A stretch of 64,000 nucleotides of DNA from Piscicola geometra. Its lineage: Eukaryota; Annelida; Clitellata; Hirudinida; Piscicolidae. How positions within the stretch are numbered: position 1 is the first letter of the stretch; each line of letters starts with the position of its first letter. Shown piece by piece: positions 13,001 through 24,607 of the stretch. Under the pieces are notes generated by a model that searched no databases, was not told the origin of the DNA, and was given only the letters and a program-made list of their open reading frames with translations. The stretch is from assembly GCA_943735955.1 (NCBI GenBank), contig OX030956.1, positions 11,212,444 through 11,276,443 on the forward strand, in the 5' to 3' direction. Made by a program: the position numbers and the translations under genes.

Positions 13001-16000
13001 ATAATTTACTCTAATATTTTAATCAAGTATAATTCTAAAGAAGATCATAAAAATTACGAGAAGAGTTGTATACGAAATGCTCTTTTGAAGGGCACCGAGT
13101 GACAAGGATTGAAGAATATTAATTGAAAGAACTTTGATGCCTCCAGACACACTGAAGTGCATCACACAATGAGCCTTCTACACCGAATCTACTCGCACCG
13201 GCTTAGCGCAGAATGAATGTTAAAAATCAAAATAAAAAGTTCAATCAAGCGTTTATTTAAAAGTAAACGGGGAGTATTTTTATTTTAATAAATCAAATAT
13301 TGACAGCGTTTGTCTGGCAACCTTCAGGCACGTTGAGGATCAAGGACGTTGTGGAGGAAGATGCAGGCTTTTACGAATGCAGGGCCAACAACTCTTTCGG
13401 AACCAACGTAGCTTCACTCGTCGTCACAGGTGCCAAAGTTTTAATAAAAAATAGTTTAGACAGAGTCATGGAAAAAGAGATTTCACAGTTACAATTTTTT
13501 CAAATTGTAATAAAATATAATAAATTGTTAACTTATTGTCATAACACGTCATCAAACACTCCAACCTCAGTGTCTAAAGACCCTTGTGCGTTGTTGAGCT
13601 GCCTGCACGGAGCAACGTGTGTTTCTAACGGTGAAAAAGCCACATGTGAGTGCCAACTGGAGTGCAGGGGGGCTCAGAAGGTTTCCATCTGCTCAGGGGA
13701 TGGTGTCACCTATGAAAGCATGTGTCATCTGAAGCTTGCCGAGTGCCAGCAACAACGCATCATCAACGTCACCAAGCCTGGAAAGTGCAGTGAGTTCGGG
13801 GATGGCTTGATTACTCTATGGGAGACTATTGGAGACTGACTGACTGACTTGTTGCAATTAAGTCTTAACACAAATTTTGATTTAGTCCTAGAATGTGAAA
13901 TTCTCATTCAGCTAATCAATTCCAGATGTGTGAAATTGAGTTTGAATATGTAAATACGCTCAGTGAAATTAAAATGTCTGTAATTAATATAAATGGATAT
14001 GCGGAAGAGAGCGGTGAGAACCTTGAAATCTAAATAATGTCGAAATCAAGCGCTTATTTAATCGAACTTCGATTATAGATTTTTTTAACATAATTTATTT
14101 TTGTGAATATACTTTTCTATTATAAACAAAACACTTTTATTAGCTTTGAGACATACTTTAACAACAATTCCCATAGAAAAATTCCGAAATAAGCTGTTAC
14201 TGGGGTGTATTCCCATACAAATTAAACGGCGTTCGTGGATTTTAAAAAATTCCTCTTAGGTCTTTATAATCTAACATACGAAACACTTGCTTGAGAAATC
14301 TATTGACACATTTATGATTCACGCTGCGACACACCAACACTCGATCAACCTTGAAACTCCCGGCGTGCAACCCGCCAATATATTCATGACATTCGCGTGA
14401 TTGAGCTCCCTTCAACGCGGTAACCCTCAAAAGATGTAAATTCAATCCATATCAACCGATTCCTCGAGTCCAGAAATCTATAAAATAGTTATTTTAAAAA
14501 ACATTTGTATACTACATTACTAATATGCTCAATTTGATTACTCAGTTAATTTAAAACGATGCCTTAAACAAGTGATAATTCTGCTGAAGGATTGTGTGGG
14601 AAAAATGAAATAAATCAACTAATCAAAAGCAACTACTTTAAACACTGACCAGACATTAAGAGCTGCAATAGTGATTTGGGTGCTAATGCATCACCGAGAT
14701 CGTAAACAAGCTCGTCTCAGTCTAGAAAATGTAAACACATAAGCCTTTGCAACTGCCTGCAAGAGGCTTTGTATAATCTGAGAGTGTAAATCAAGATCGA
14801 AACTTTCGAGACATGGTCATTTCTTTATGCTCCCTAGGGGGTAGCTTGAGACATGAATAATTAATGCATGATTCAGTGTTAACCAATTATTTAAAATTTT
14901 CATTTCAAGAGAGTAAAACCGAGTGTCCTGAGTGCACTCACGGCTCAGAGTGTGTGCTTGCCTCCGACGGCACAGGCACGTGTCAGTGCTCTTTCGAGTG
15001 CGACGCTGAAGCGACAGAGAAGCTGTGTGGCACCGATGGACGCACCTACATGAACAGGTGCCACTTCGACCAGGTCGTCTGCCAGCAGCGCATCGACATC
15101 TACATTCTGAGAGCAGGATCTTGTGGTGAGAGTTAAATTGTGAAGTTTTCTTTTAATAAACATTTTATTTATACAAAGGGTGATACCGAAGGATTAAGAT
15201 TTTTTTATATAAATTGAGCACCGAAAGCGCGATAAACAAGGGTTCTGATTGAACATTGTGCTTCACGTAAATAATTTAAAAAATAAAACTTTATTTATAT
15301 ATTTTAGTTTTAAAAACTAAAAAAAATTTTATCTATAAAAAAATCATTTCCTCCTTCAGACCCATGCGAAGACGTGGTGTGTCAGCACGGCTCCACTTGC
15401 GTGGCGAGCTCAGACGGCTTCTCAGAGTGCCAATGTCTCTTCGACTGCCCTCCACACCCGTCCCAAGCCGTGTGTGTCCAAGATGCCATCACGTATGCCA
15501 GTCGCTGTGAGCTGGAGAAGGAGGCTTGTGTCGCCAAGAAGCAAGTCCCTCCCTGGAGAGACGGACCTTGTGGTAAAAAAGCCTTTTTTTAAATTTAATG
15601 AAATAGTTAAATAATTTAGTTATTATTTATTTCACTATTTCTGACTGACAAACCTATACTTTTGTTTATAATTTATTTTCTGATCCATCTACAGAAACAA
15701 ATCCATGTGAAGGCATCCCGTGCACTCACGGCTCAGAGTGCGTGCTTGCTTCCGACGGCACAGGCACGTGTCAGTGCTCTTTCGAGTGCGACGCTGAAGC
15801 GACAGAGAAGCTGTGTGGCACCGATGGACGCACCTACATGAACAGGTGCCACTTCGACCAGGTCGTCTGCCAGCAGCGCATCGACATCTACATTCTGAGA
15901 GCAGGCTCTTGTGGTGAGACGAAGCTAGATATGCACTGTTTTTTTTTGCCTTCTTTGAATTCAAAATAAGAATTTTTTGTTTCAATTGTGTTGAAGTTAA

Positions 16001-19000
16001 TTATTAACCATGATTTGGTTGATTTTGAAAGATTTTGATTCATAAAAAGTGTATTTTTCTCATTTTAATACTAGTGCGTGTTGTACAGAGACACTCATTA
16101 TACATAAAGCTTCACGAAAAAAAATTAAATATAAAAAAATTAATTCAATATTTAAAGTTCTAAATTTTTGTTTATTTATCTCTAAAAAACTCATTTTCTC
16201 CCTCAGACCCATGCGAAGACGTGGTGTGTCAGCACGGCTCCACTTGCGTGGCGAGCTCAGACGGCTTCTCAGAGTGCCAATGTCTCTTCGACTGCTCTCC
16301 ACACCCGTCCCAAGCCGTGTGTGTCCAAGATGCCATCACGTATGCCAGTCGCTGTGAGCTGGAGAAGGAGGCTTGTGTCGCCAAGAAGCAAGTCCCTCCC
16401 TGGAGAGACGGACCTTGTGGTAAAAAAAGTTTTGAGTATTCTCTAGTATTTTCTATGAAATATTTCATAGATTAATCATTTCAGACTTCTTGCTTATGCT
16501 TCATTTTTTCACAAAATTTACAGAGAAAGATCCATGTGAAGGCATCACGTGCACTCACGGCTCAGAGTGCGTGCTTGCCTCCGACGGCACAGGCACGTGT
16601 CAATGCTCTTTCGAGTGCGACGCTGAAGCGACAGAGAAGCTGTGTGGCACCGATGGACGCACCTACATGAACAGGTGCCACTTCGACCAGGTCGTCTGCC
16701 AGCAGCGCATCGACATCTACATTCTGAGATCAGGCTCTTGTGGTGAGACGAAGCTAGATATGCACTGTTTTTTTAAAAGCCTTCTTTGAATTCAAAATAA
16801 GCTTTTTTGTTCCAATTGTGTTGATGTGAATTATTAACCATTATTTGGCTGATTTTGAAAGATTTCGATTCATAAAAACTTTTCTTTCCTCATTTTAATA
16901 ATAGTGCGTGTTATACAGAGACACTCATTATACATAAAGCTTCACGCTAAAAAATTTAATATAAAAAAATTTAATTCAATAATTGAAATTCTAAATTTTT
17001 GTCTATTTATCTATAAAACACTCATTTCATCCCTTAGACCCATGCGAAGACGTGGTGTGTCAGCACGGCTCCACTTGCGTGGCGAGCTCAGACGGCTTCT
17101 CAGAGTGCCAATGTCTCTTCGACTGCCCTCAACACCCGTCCCAAGCCGTGTGTGTCCAAGATGCCATCACGTATGCCAGTCGCTGTGAGCTGGAGAAGGA
17201 GGCTTGTGTCGCCAAGAAGCAAGTCCCTCCCTGGAGAGACGGACCTTGTGGTGAAAAGCCCTTCGTTTTAGATTTTTTCACTTCAAACAAAATTCATTTT
17301 TCAAACAAAAATTGTATATATTTTGACTTTTGTTTATAATTCATTCTCCTATACATCTGCAGAAAAAGATCCATGCGAAGGCATCGAGTGCACTCACGGC
17401 TCAGAGTGCGTGCTTGCCTCCGACGGCACAGGCACGTGTCAGTGCTCTTTCGAGTGCGACGCTGAAGCGACAGAGAAGCTGTGTGGCACCGATGGACGCA
17501 CCTACATGAACAGGTGCCACTTCGACCAGGTCGTCTGCCAGCAGCGCATTGACATCGGCATCGTTTATGCCGGCTCTTGTGGTGAGTTGAATATATTTTT
17601 GGTATCTATTAGGTTTATAAATATACTAAATGTCAATAAATTTTCAAGTAATTTATCTACAATAATATCTACAATGTTCGTAATACATACAGACCCCTGT
17701 TCGGAACTCCAATGTCCAGCGCATCAGAGTTGCATTCTCGATGAAAAGAGACTTCCCAGTTGCGCCTGTCCAGCCGGATGTGATCTGATTCTGGAGCCGG
17801 TTTGTGGAAATGATGGAGTCACTTACATTAACTCCTGTCTCATGAAACAACACAAGTGCCTGAACAACCAACAAATTGAGCCTTATGCTGCTGGAATCTG
17901 TCAAGAAGGTTTAGCCCTTATACTAAGCTAAAATCACTTAAGATATATTAGGCTAATTAGAGTTTTCAATAAATTACTTTTTCAAAAAACACTCTTAAAA
18001 ACGTATTTTTAAACATTTCAGATCACCCTTGTCGCTCACTCAAGTGTCGTAGCAGCGAACTTTGTCGGACGAATTTCGATGGAAAAGCAGAGTGCTTTTG
18101 TCCAAGCACTTGTCCTCGCGTATATACTCCAGTGTGTGCAGAAGATGGCAAAACTTATGACAACCTGTGTTCCATGATGAAGGAAAGCTGTTTGTCCCAC
18201 AGAGATCATCCGAAGTACCACCATGGAAAGTGTGGTACGTCTACAAAAGATTTTAAAGTATAAAACTCATTTTTTATTTTTTTTTATTTAGCTTATATCT
18301 CACAATCCCAAAAAAATGCAATAAAACGTTGATCTTTTACGTTCAGGAGAGACAGCATCGTGCCAAAACACCAGTTGTGGGGAACACATGGAGTGTCGGA
18401 TGCTTGAAGGACTCACTCCCACTTGCGTCTGCCCCACCTGCTCGCCAGTTTACAAGCCGGTATGCTCTTTCCTCGCATACGACTGTTAAAGATTAAGCCC
18501 GCTTGCAGCTTTAACTCGAATTTAGAGTTAAACTTTTTAGAATTTTGAAATTAAAACTTGCAAAATATTAAATATGTTTGATTGATATTTTCCAAGTCTT
18601 TATGAATTTCTTTGATGGACATGGAAACTCAGGTGTGTGGCAGTGACGGAAAAACTCACGCGAATGACTGTCACTTGAAGAAAACAGCCTGTCAAGAAAA
18701 TCGCTCACTGAAAGTCGACTATGACGGACCTTGTGGTAAAATAATTTTTTTTTATTTACATTTTGAAAAAATTCATTAAAATATTATTTATTTTTTAAAT
18801 ACGTTTTATTGAAATTTGAAGTGGTCTTTTCTGCACAGACGCGTGCAAGGGGGTAAAATGCTCGAAGCCTTATGAAACGTGTGATGCAGAGACTGGAATA
18901 TGTCGGTGTCCCGATAATTGTGATGTGAGTCTGAAAATTATAAAAACAAAATAAGTTTTTTTTAAATTATTTTTAATCATTTAATAATAATTCATCTTCT

Positions 19001-22000
19001 TTTCATTAAACGTTTTTTTCATGTAATTCACAAATCTCCCCTTCACCAAACTTCTCAAACTTGCCAACCATCCACTCCTTGTCCAGGATTCAACACAGAC
19101 GGTGTGTGCCAGCAACGGCCTGACATATCCCAGCGCCTGTTACATGAGGGTTTCTGCCTGTCTCTCCAACAACAACTACACTGTGGTGCATGTTGGGGAT
19201 TGTGGTGAGCAATTTATCGTCTTTATATTAAATAGAACTTGTCGTACTTTTTTTTCTATTCTTTAATGATTCGTTTATTTTCAATTTTTTAATTTGAGGG
19301 TTTCATTTACGATAGATGGATTTTCAAAAATAATTGAAATATAAATTATATTTCACTCGATAGATTTTCTAACGCACACAACTTATAACAAAACACTTGC
19401 TCCCTCTTCTCGCCTGCAGACGGCTGTCACACCACAGTGTGCTACTACGGCGCAGTGTGCAAGAAAGGGACGTGTGTGTGTGACTTTAACTGTCCTGAAC
19501 CGCCCACTGAATACGATGACCCTGACAACAATGATTACGACGACGATGGGCCAGAGGGTGGTGATGATGATGATGATGGTGGTGGGGACAACCACCTGGT
19601 GTGTGGGGCTGATCACAAGACGTACACGAGATGCCAACTGAAGGAGGAAATATGCAGAAGACAAGCTTCCATTGAGACGCTGCATGATGGAGCGTGTGAC
19701 GGAGGAGATGAGGAGGAGGAGGAAGGGAAGAATGAAGATGAATATGATGAGGAAGAAGAAGAAGAAGAGGAAGAAGAGGGAGATAAAGAGGATGAGGAAA
19801 AAGAAAAAAAAGATTATCCTGATGAGAATGAGGATGAGTATGAAGATAAGTATGAGGAGGAGGAAGAGGATGAATATGATGATGATAAAGACTACAAGGA
19901 CAATAACATCACCATCACTGACGATGATGAAGGCAGTGGTGAGGTCGACGGGGTGGAAGATGCCGACGATTCGAGAGATTATAAAAACTACGATGATGAG
20001 TATGAAGAGAAAGGCACTGGCGATGCAAGTCAGAGTGAGTACGATGATAACAAGGATGATGATGATGATACCAAAGAAGAAGATGATGATACTAAAGGAG
20101 ATGATGATGATATTAAAGAAGATTACAATGATGATAATGATGATGAAAACTACAATGATTATAATGATGAAGATTATGAAGATTACAGTGGAAAGTCCGA
20201 TAAAGAAGATTTTGAAAGCGAAGAAAGTGAACGGACGAACAGACACGAGTTCGGATCTGGAGGAGAATCTACAGGTTTCTCATAAAATGACATCACTTTG
20301 AACAATTAATTCATTTTATTATACTTAATTTTTAAAAAAATACAATCTTGCATCAACCTCACAGTAGTAGAGCTCTTCAATTGGAATAAAATAAATATTG
20401 TTTTTAAAATTAGATATTTTTCTTTAATTTAATATATCCAGCTCTAAATGTTTTTGAAGAAATAATATTTCCTGGCAAACACCCAAAGCATGTTGTCAAA
20501 GATGAATATTAGTTAAAAAAATTAACTTTTTCTAACAATTTTCAAAGGCGTCACCAAGGTGAAGCGGACGGGAAGGGCGTGCAGCAAGGAGACGTGTCTG
20601 TACGGAGGCAGTTGTGGCAAGGACGCCAGTGGAAAAGTCGTCTGCTCGTGTGACTTCAAGTGCCAGAGTATCCGGTGCGTCAGTGGTTCAACTACTTTCA
20701 AACCATCGTCATCATCACCTTATAAAACTATCATCATCACCTCTGACTCACATCACTATCATCATCACCTCTGACTCACATCACTATCATCATCACTTCT
20801 GACTCACATCACTATCATCATCACTTCTGACTCACATCACTATCATCATCATTTCCACCTCTCCAAGCATCGCATCATCTCTACTACTAGGTGCCCATCC
20901 CACAGATCTCCAGTGTGCGCATCAGACGGGGATACGTACGTGAACGAGTGTGAGATGCGAGAAGAGGCGTGCAAGAAACAGAAAAGCATCAGCGCCGTGT
21001 CGATGGGCAACTGCGATGGTCAGTAGAAATTTAATTTAATATTATTAAAAATTAATTATTTGTTTGGTGTATTCTTTATTTTTACAGCATTTAAATCTTT
21101 AAAAAACTGTGTGAACTAAAATCTTCAGTGAATAGTAATGTGTGAGTGAACTACCCAAAACCTGCTTAATAACCTCATTGACCGAGATCAATCGTCAAAC
21201 GACCCCTGACTCAGGCATCTTCGAGGAGTACTGCGACGGTTCGACGGTCTTGGTCGACCCAAACACCCACCTAGCGACGCCATGTTCCGCGAGTACTGCC
21301 TGCCCCTCCCCGTGGTACTGTCACGTGATCGCTCAAGTGGGAAGGTGCTGTCTCAAGGCGGGTGAGTGCAGGGAAAAAGTAATTTTTGTTTTAACGTTGA
21401 TTCTTGTGAATTTAATTTTTTTTAAACAATTTCAAAATTACTTTTATTTTGAATATTTCAAAAATTATTTTTACACTGGATAATAAAAGCTTTAATTTAA
21501 ATGCCACCACAGGTGAATCTGCATGTTCCATCTCCCAGTACGGGTGTTGTGCAGATGGCTTCACATTTTCTCCCTCCCCAAACCAGCAAGGCTGTCCAGG
21601 TGGAAAAAAATCAAAATAGCCTAGTTTTTCAAAATATATTGTATTCAAAATATTTTAGCAAGTAATCTATCCATAAAACCCAACAAAAATCTAATTAAGC
21701 AATTTTCATCAGAGAACTGCCGATGCAACAGAGTGGGCTCAGTGAACAGCACATGTCAGCCGGTAACCAGCCATTGTTTCTGCCGTCCAGGCGTCATCGG
21801 CACGCACTGCGACCGCTGCAGCAGCAACTACTGGGGCATGCACAAGATAGGCCAGTATGCAGAAGGATGCACCGGTCAGTTGAGGCGTTTGACATAATAA
21901 AATATTTGATTAATTGAATTTAGTTTCATTTTATAAAATTATATATATAATTAATTATTCAAAAAAAATATTTTAAAGTCGATAAATCGTTTTCTTTAAA

Positions 22001-24607
22001 ACAGCTTGTCAATGCAACAAGTACGGTTCGTTGCGGATGGACTGCGACCAGATGTCTGGCAAGTGTTTGTGTCTTCCTGGAGTGACTGGAGCCAAGTGCG
22101 ATACCTGCTCCAACGGGAAAAAGCTGAACAGAAAGGGATGTGTTGGTGAGTGTGTTGTGGAAGTTTGATGGAGTTTGATGGATGGTTTTTTGTAGAATTG
22201 AAGTTTGGTGAAGGTGCTCACCCTCAAAAATCATTTGGAAAGACTTGATTTTTAAAAACAACTAAACTTTCCAAAAACCTTCAGACGACCGCAACCGACG
22301 TTCAAAGCCCTGTCCTGCTGACATTTCCTGCAAGTACGGAGCAGCATGTCACATGACTCCCTCAGGTCCTGAGTGTGTTTGTCCGGAGAGTTGCTCGCAG
22401 GCAGACGGACAGATCTTCGAGGGGGTGATCTGTGGCACTGACAACCGCATGTATGCTTCGAAGTGTCAGTTGGAGATGGCAGCTTGCAGGCACCAGATGG
22501 ACATCAAAGTGCTGTCGTATGGACCTTGTCTGGGTGGGTGATGGGTGGGTGAAGTGCGAGGGTGGGTTAGATTTGGACAAAAACCTAAATTAAATGAAAA
22601 TAATTAAAACAATTAAATTACAGTGCAGTTAAAACATCGTTTTACTTTAAAGAAAGACGAATGTTGGATCCTCCGGCGGAGAAGATTGACAGGTCTTCGT
22701 CGTTCAGAGGCGAGGAAAGTGAGGAATCAATAATGATAAATTATAATTACTTATTAATAATCCAGCTTTCTCATTCTAGTTCTATGCATTCATCCTTTTA
22801 AGTATTCTATAAATGCAAATCAAACCCACCGACCTGCTTTATTTCGAACTACAGTTCAGCACGTCTACCCGTCCTTCTCGGCCACCTCCTGGATGAAAAT
22901 CAAAAAAGCACACTTCGGCAGCAACGATTTGACCTTGACCTTCGAGTTCAAACCCCTCAAGGACAATGGAGTGCTCTTCTACGTGGGTTACGAGCTGGAA
23001 AATATCAACGACTTTTTCTCCATCACCCTGCATGGGGGCCACGTGGAATTAAGGTTGCTTTCCCTGTGTGTGCATGTTTGACGTTATATTATAACTTAGG
23101 TTTTTCGGTTTGAAAAGGTATTTTTTGAGTTTATTATTTATTATTCTTAAAGCTTTTTGATTGGCTTTATGCAGATACAACTTGGGTAACAAGTACAGCG
23201 TCCTCAAGAGTTCTGAGAAAATAAAGAATGGATTTTGGCACAAAGTTTGTCTCGTTGAAGGATTTCAACTTTTTGGAACCCTGAAACCTTGTTCAACTCT
23301 ATTCTAAAAATATAATTTTCGATTTAAAAAATAGTTTTTATACAAAAAGGTTCAAGTGTCGCGGTTCGGAAGGGTGGTGTTGTTGGCGGTGGATCACCAG
23401 CTGCCAGACAGCAAACGAGAGCTGGGCAGCTTGGCATCCATCAACCTCCTTAACACCGCCTACCTGGGAGCACCCCCGAGCCAAATTAGCAGGTTTGTCA
23501 ATGTTGCGATGTTTAGAATTAAGCCAAATTAGCAGGTTTGTCAATGTTGCGATGTTTAGAATTAAGCCAAATTAGCAGGTTTGTCAATGTTGCGATGTTT
23601 AGAATTAAGCCAAATTAGCAGGTTTGTCAATGTTGCGATGTTTAGAATTAAGCCAAATTAGCAGGTTTGTCAATGTTGCGATGTTTAGAATTAAGCCAAA
23701 TTAGCAGGTTTGTCAATGTTGCGATGTTTAGAACTAAGCCATTCAAGATTGTTATGTATGAAAACTTAATACTCAAAATTATTAAATAATTAATTTTTTA
23801 TTTTAAATCCTCAAAAACTTCAATAAAATTATTAGATGCGTAATTCCATACTATATCACGCGAAATTAGATTTAAATCGACTTGGCACCACCCGCAGGAA
23901 GAAGGTGGGCATGGAGGCTGGCTTCCAGGGCTGCATCAAGTCCCTCATCGTGAACAGCACCCTCCTTGAGGTCGACTACCGTCTCCATGAGTTCACCACC
24001 TCTTCCGATGTGACCAGGACGCACAAGCTTGGTCGGTGCAACGAGGAATAATCATAACTATTATTATCTTTATTATTATTATTTTTCTTTAAAATATCAT
24101 TACTACTACTATTACTATTATAGCTATGAAAGTAATTGATAATGATGAAATATATTTGTTTAAGAATGGAATTTGAACACATTTTTCTATTTTCAAAAGT
24201 TGAAATGAAACATTATTTATAAGTTTTTTAATAAAAATCTATTAAATTGGAGTTTGAAAATGTCCAGGCAAATGCAAGCAGTCGGCCTGCTCGAAGTTTC
24301 CATGCGAGCACGGAGGCTTGTGCTACGACATCAACGAGGGACTCTCCTTCAAGTGCCAGTGCAAGGAGGGATTCTCAGGTCCCACCCTCTGACTTTATCA
24401 TAATGAAGTTTCTGCATACATTTAACTTTTAAATTGTTCTAATCGTAATTGTGTTTTTCTTTGTGTATTTTATTTTTCTTTTATTGGCTGAATTACTTGG
24501 TCTACTGAAAAGTTGTTAATTAAATAAATTGTTTAATCTTTAAACAAATCTTTTTCTTTTCAGGAACGAATTGTCAGAGTGAGCAGCCTATCCTATACCG
24601 CCTCTGA
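7679..24607 (+). CDS. Agrin-like extracellular matrix proteoglycan, 35 exons
   Basis: Exons: 7679-10091, 11058-11132, 11313-11609, 11745-12197, 12674-12856, 13307-13429, 13571-13789, 14910-15125, 15360-15572, 15695-15913, 16207-16419, 16524-16742, 17038-17250, 17363-17581, 17693-17908, 18022-18234, 18347-18459, 18633-18735, 18839-18924, 19087-19204, 19420-20274, 20548-20674, 20906-21018, 21215-21361, 21513-21599, 21713-21874, 22005-22145, 22285-22533, 22653-22718, 22855-23053, 23175-23244, 23350-23492, 23898-24031, 24268-24378, 24564-24607. These total 8,772 coding bases in one frame, mostly phase 1. Domain order is signal peptide ([16 protein letters not shown]), NtA, Thr-rich, Ig, Ig, FS x14, Cys-rich module, laminin-EGF x2, FS, laminin G, EGF, stop. 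FS modules flanking tandem laminin-EGF before laminin G, plus an NtA domain, is the agrin signature; agrins organise basal lamina and synapses. AATAAA at 24865-24870 is a candidate polyadenylation signal. SEA and two laminin G domains are missing. Perlecan is less likely because of NtA and FS. Confidence 0.85.
10092..11057 (+). other. Agrin intron 1
   Basis: 966 bases, AT-rich, with a TG-rich patch at 10365-10480. No exon was recognised in it. Confidence 0.6.
11313..11609 (+). other. Agrin Thr-rich mucin-like exon
   Basis: About 98 residues dominated by Thr encoded as ACT/ACC/ACA, between the NtA and the first Ig domain. Such segments are commonly O-glycosylated linkers; that role is inference. 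Confidence 0.7.
11745..13429 (+). other. Two immunoglobulin-like domains in the agrin-like protein
   Basis: Exon 11745-12197 carries an Ig-like domain (AVFVCRA, then PSIDWLINF, then ASNIQCTA). Exons 12674-12856 and 13307-13429 carry a canonical I-set Ig: [19 protein letters not shown] for strands B and C, and [16 protein letters not shown] for the DxGxYxC motif. All joins are phase 1. Vertebrate agrin has no Ig domain. Confidence 0.8.
13790..14909 (+). other. Agrin intron before the duplicated FS array
   Basis: 1,120 bases, AT-rich. No exon with Kazal or FS character is visible in it. Confidence 0.55.
14910..17581 (+). repeat. Tandemly duplicated FS exon pairs (A-B-A-B-A-B-A)
   Basis: Seven consecutive FS exons alternate between two types. 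Type A (14910, 15695, 16524, 17363) contains [20 protein letters not shown]. Type B (15360, 16207, 17038) contains [19 protein letters not shown]. Copies of one type differ at only a few bases, and start-to-start spacing is about 785-847 bp. Introns after the second and third A copies are also clearly related (both begin GTGAGACGAAGCTAGATATG). This shows recent tandem duplication of an exon pair. Confidence 0.9.
19420..20274 (+). other. FS module with acidic insert and acidic tail
   Basis: An FS module whose Cys framework ([20 protein letters not shown], later [19 protein letters not shown]) is interrupted by a run of Asp/Gly. It is followed by about 190 Glu/Asp/Tyr-rich residues in the same exon. 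The frame is open to a phase 1 donor at 20275. Confidence 0.8.
20695..20875. repeat. Intronic 32-bp minisatellite
   Basis: About four copies of a unit containing CTGACTCACATCACTATCAT fill much of the phase 2 intron that splits the fourteenth FS module (20675-20905). Confidence 0.85.
23479..23745. repeat. 43-bp tandem repeat over an exon-intron boundary
   Basis: Six near-identical 43-base copies (each with AGCAGGTTTGTCAATGTTG). The first overlaps the end of the laminin G exon, so the donor AGCAG|GTTTGT at 23493 is present six times, at 43-base steps. Confidence 0.95.
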
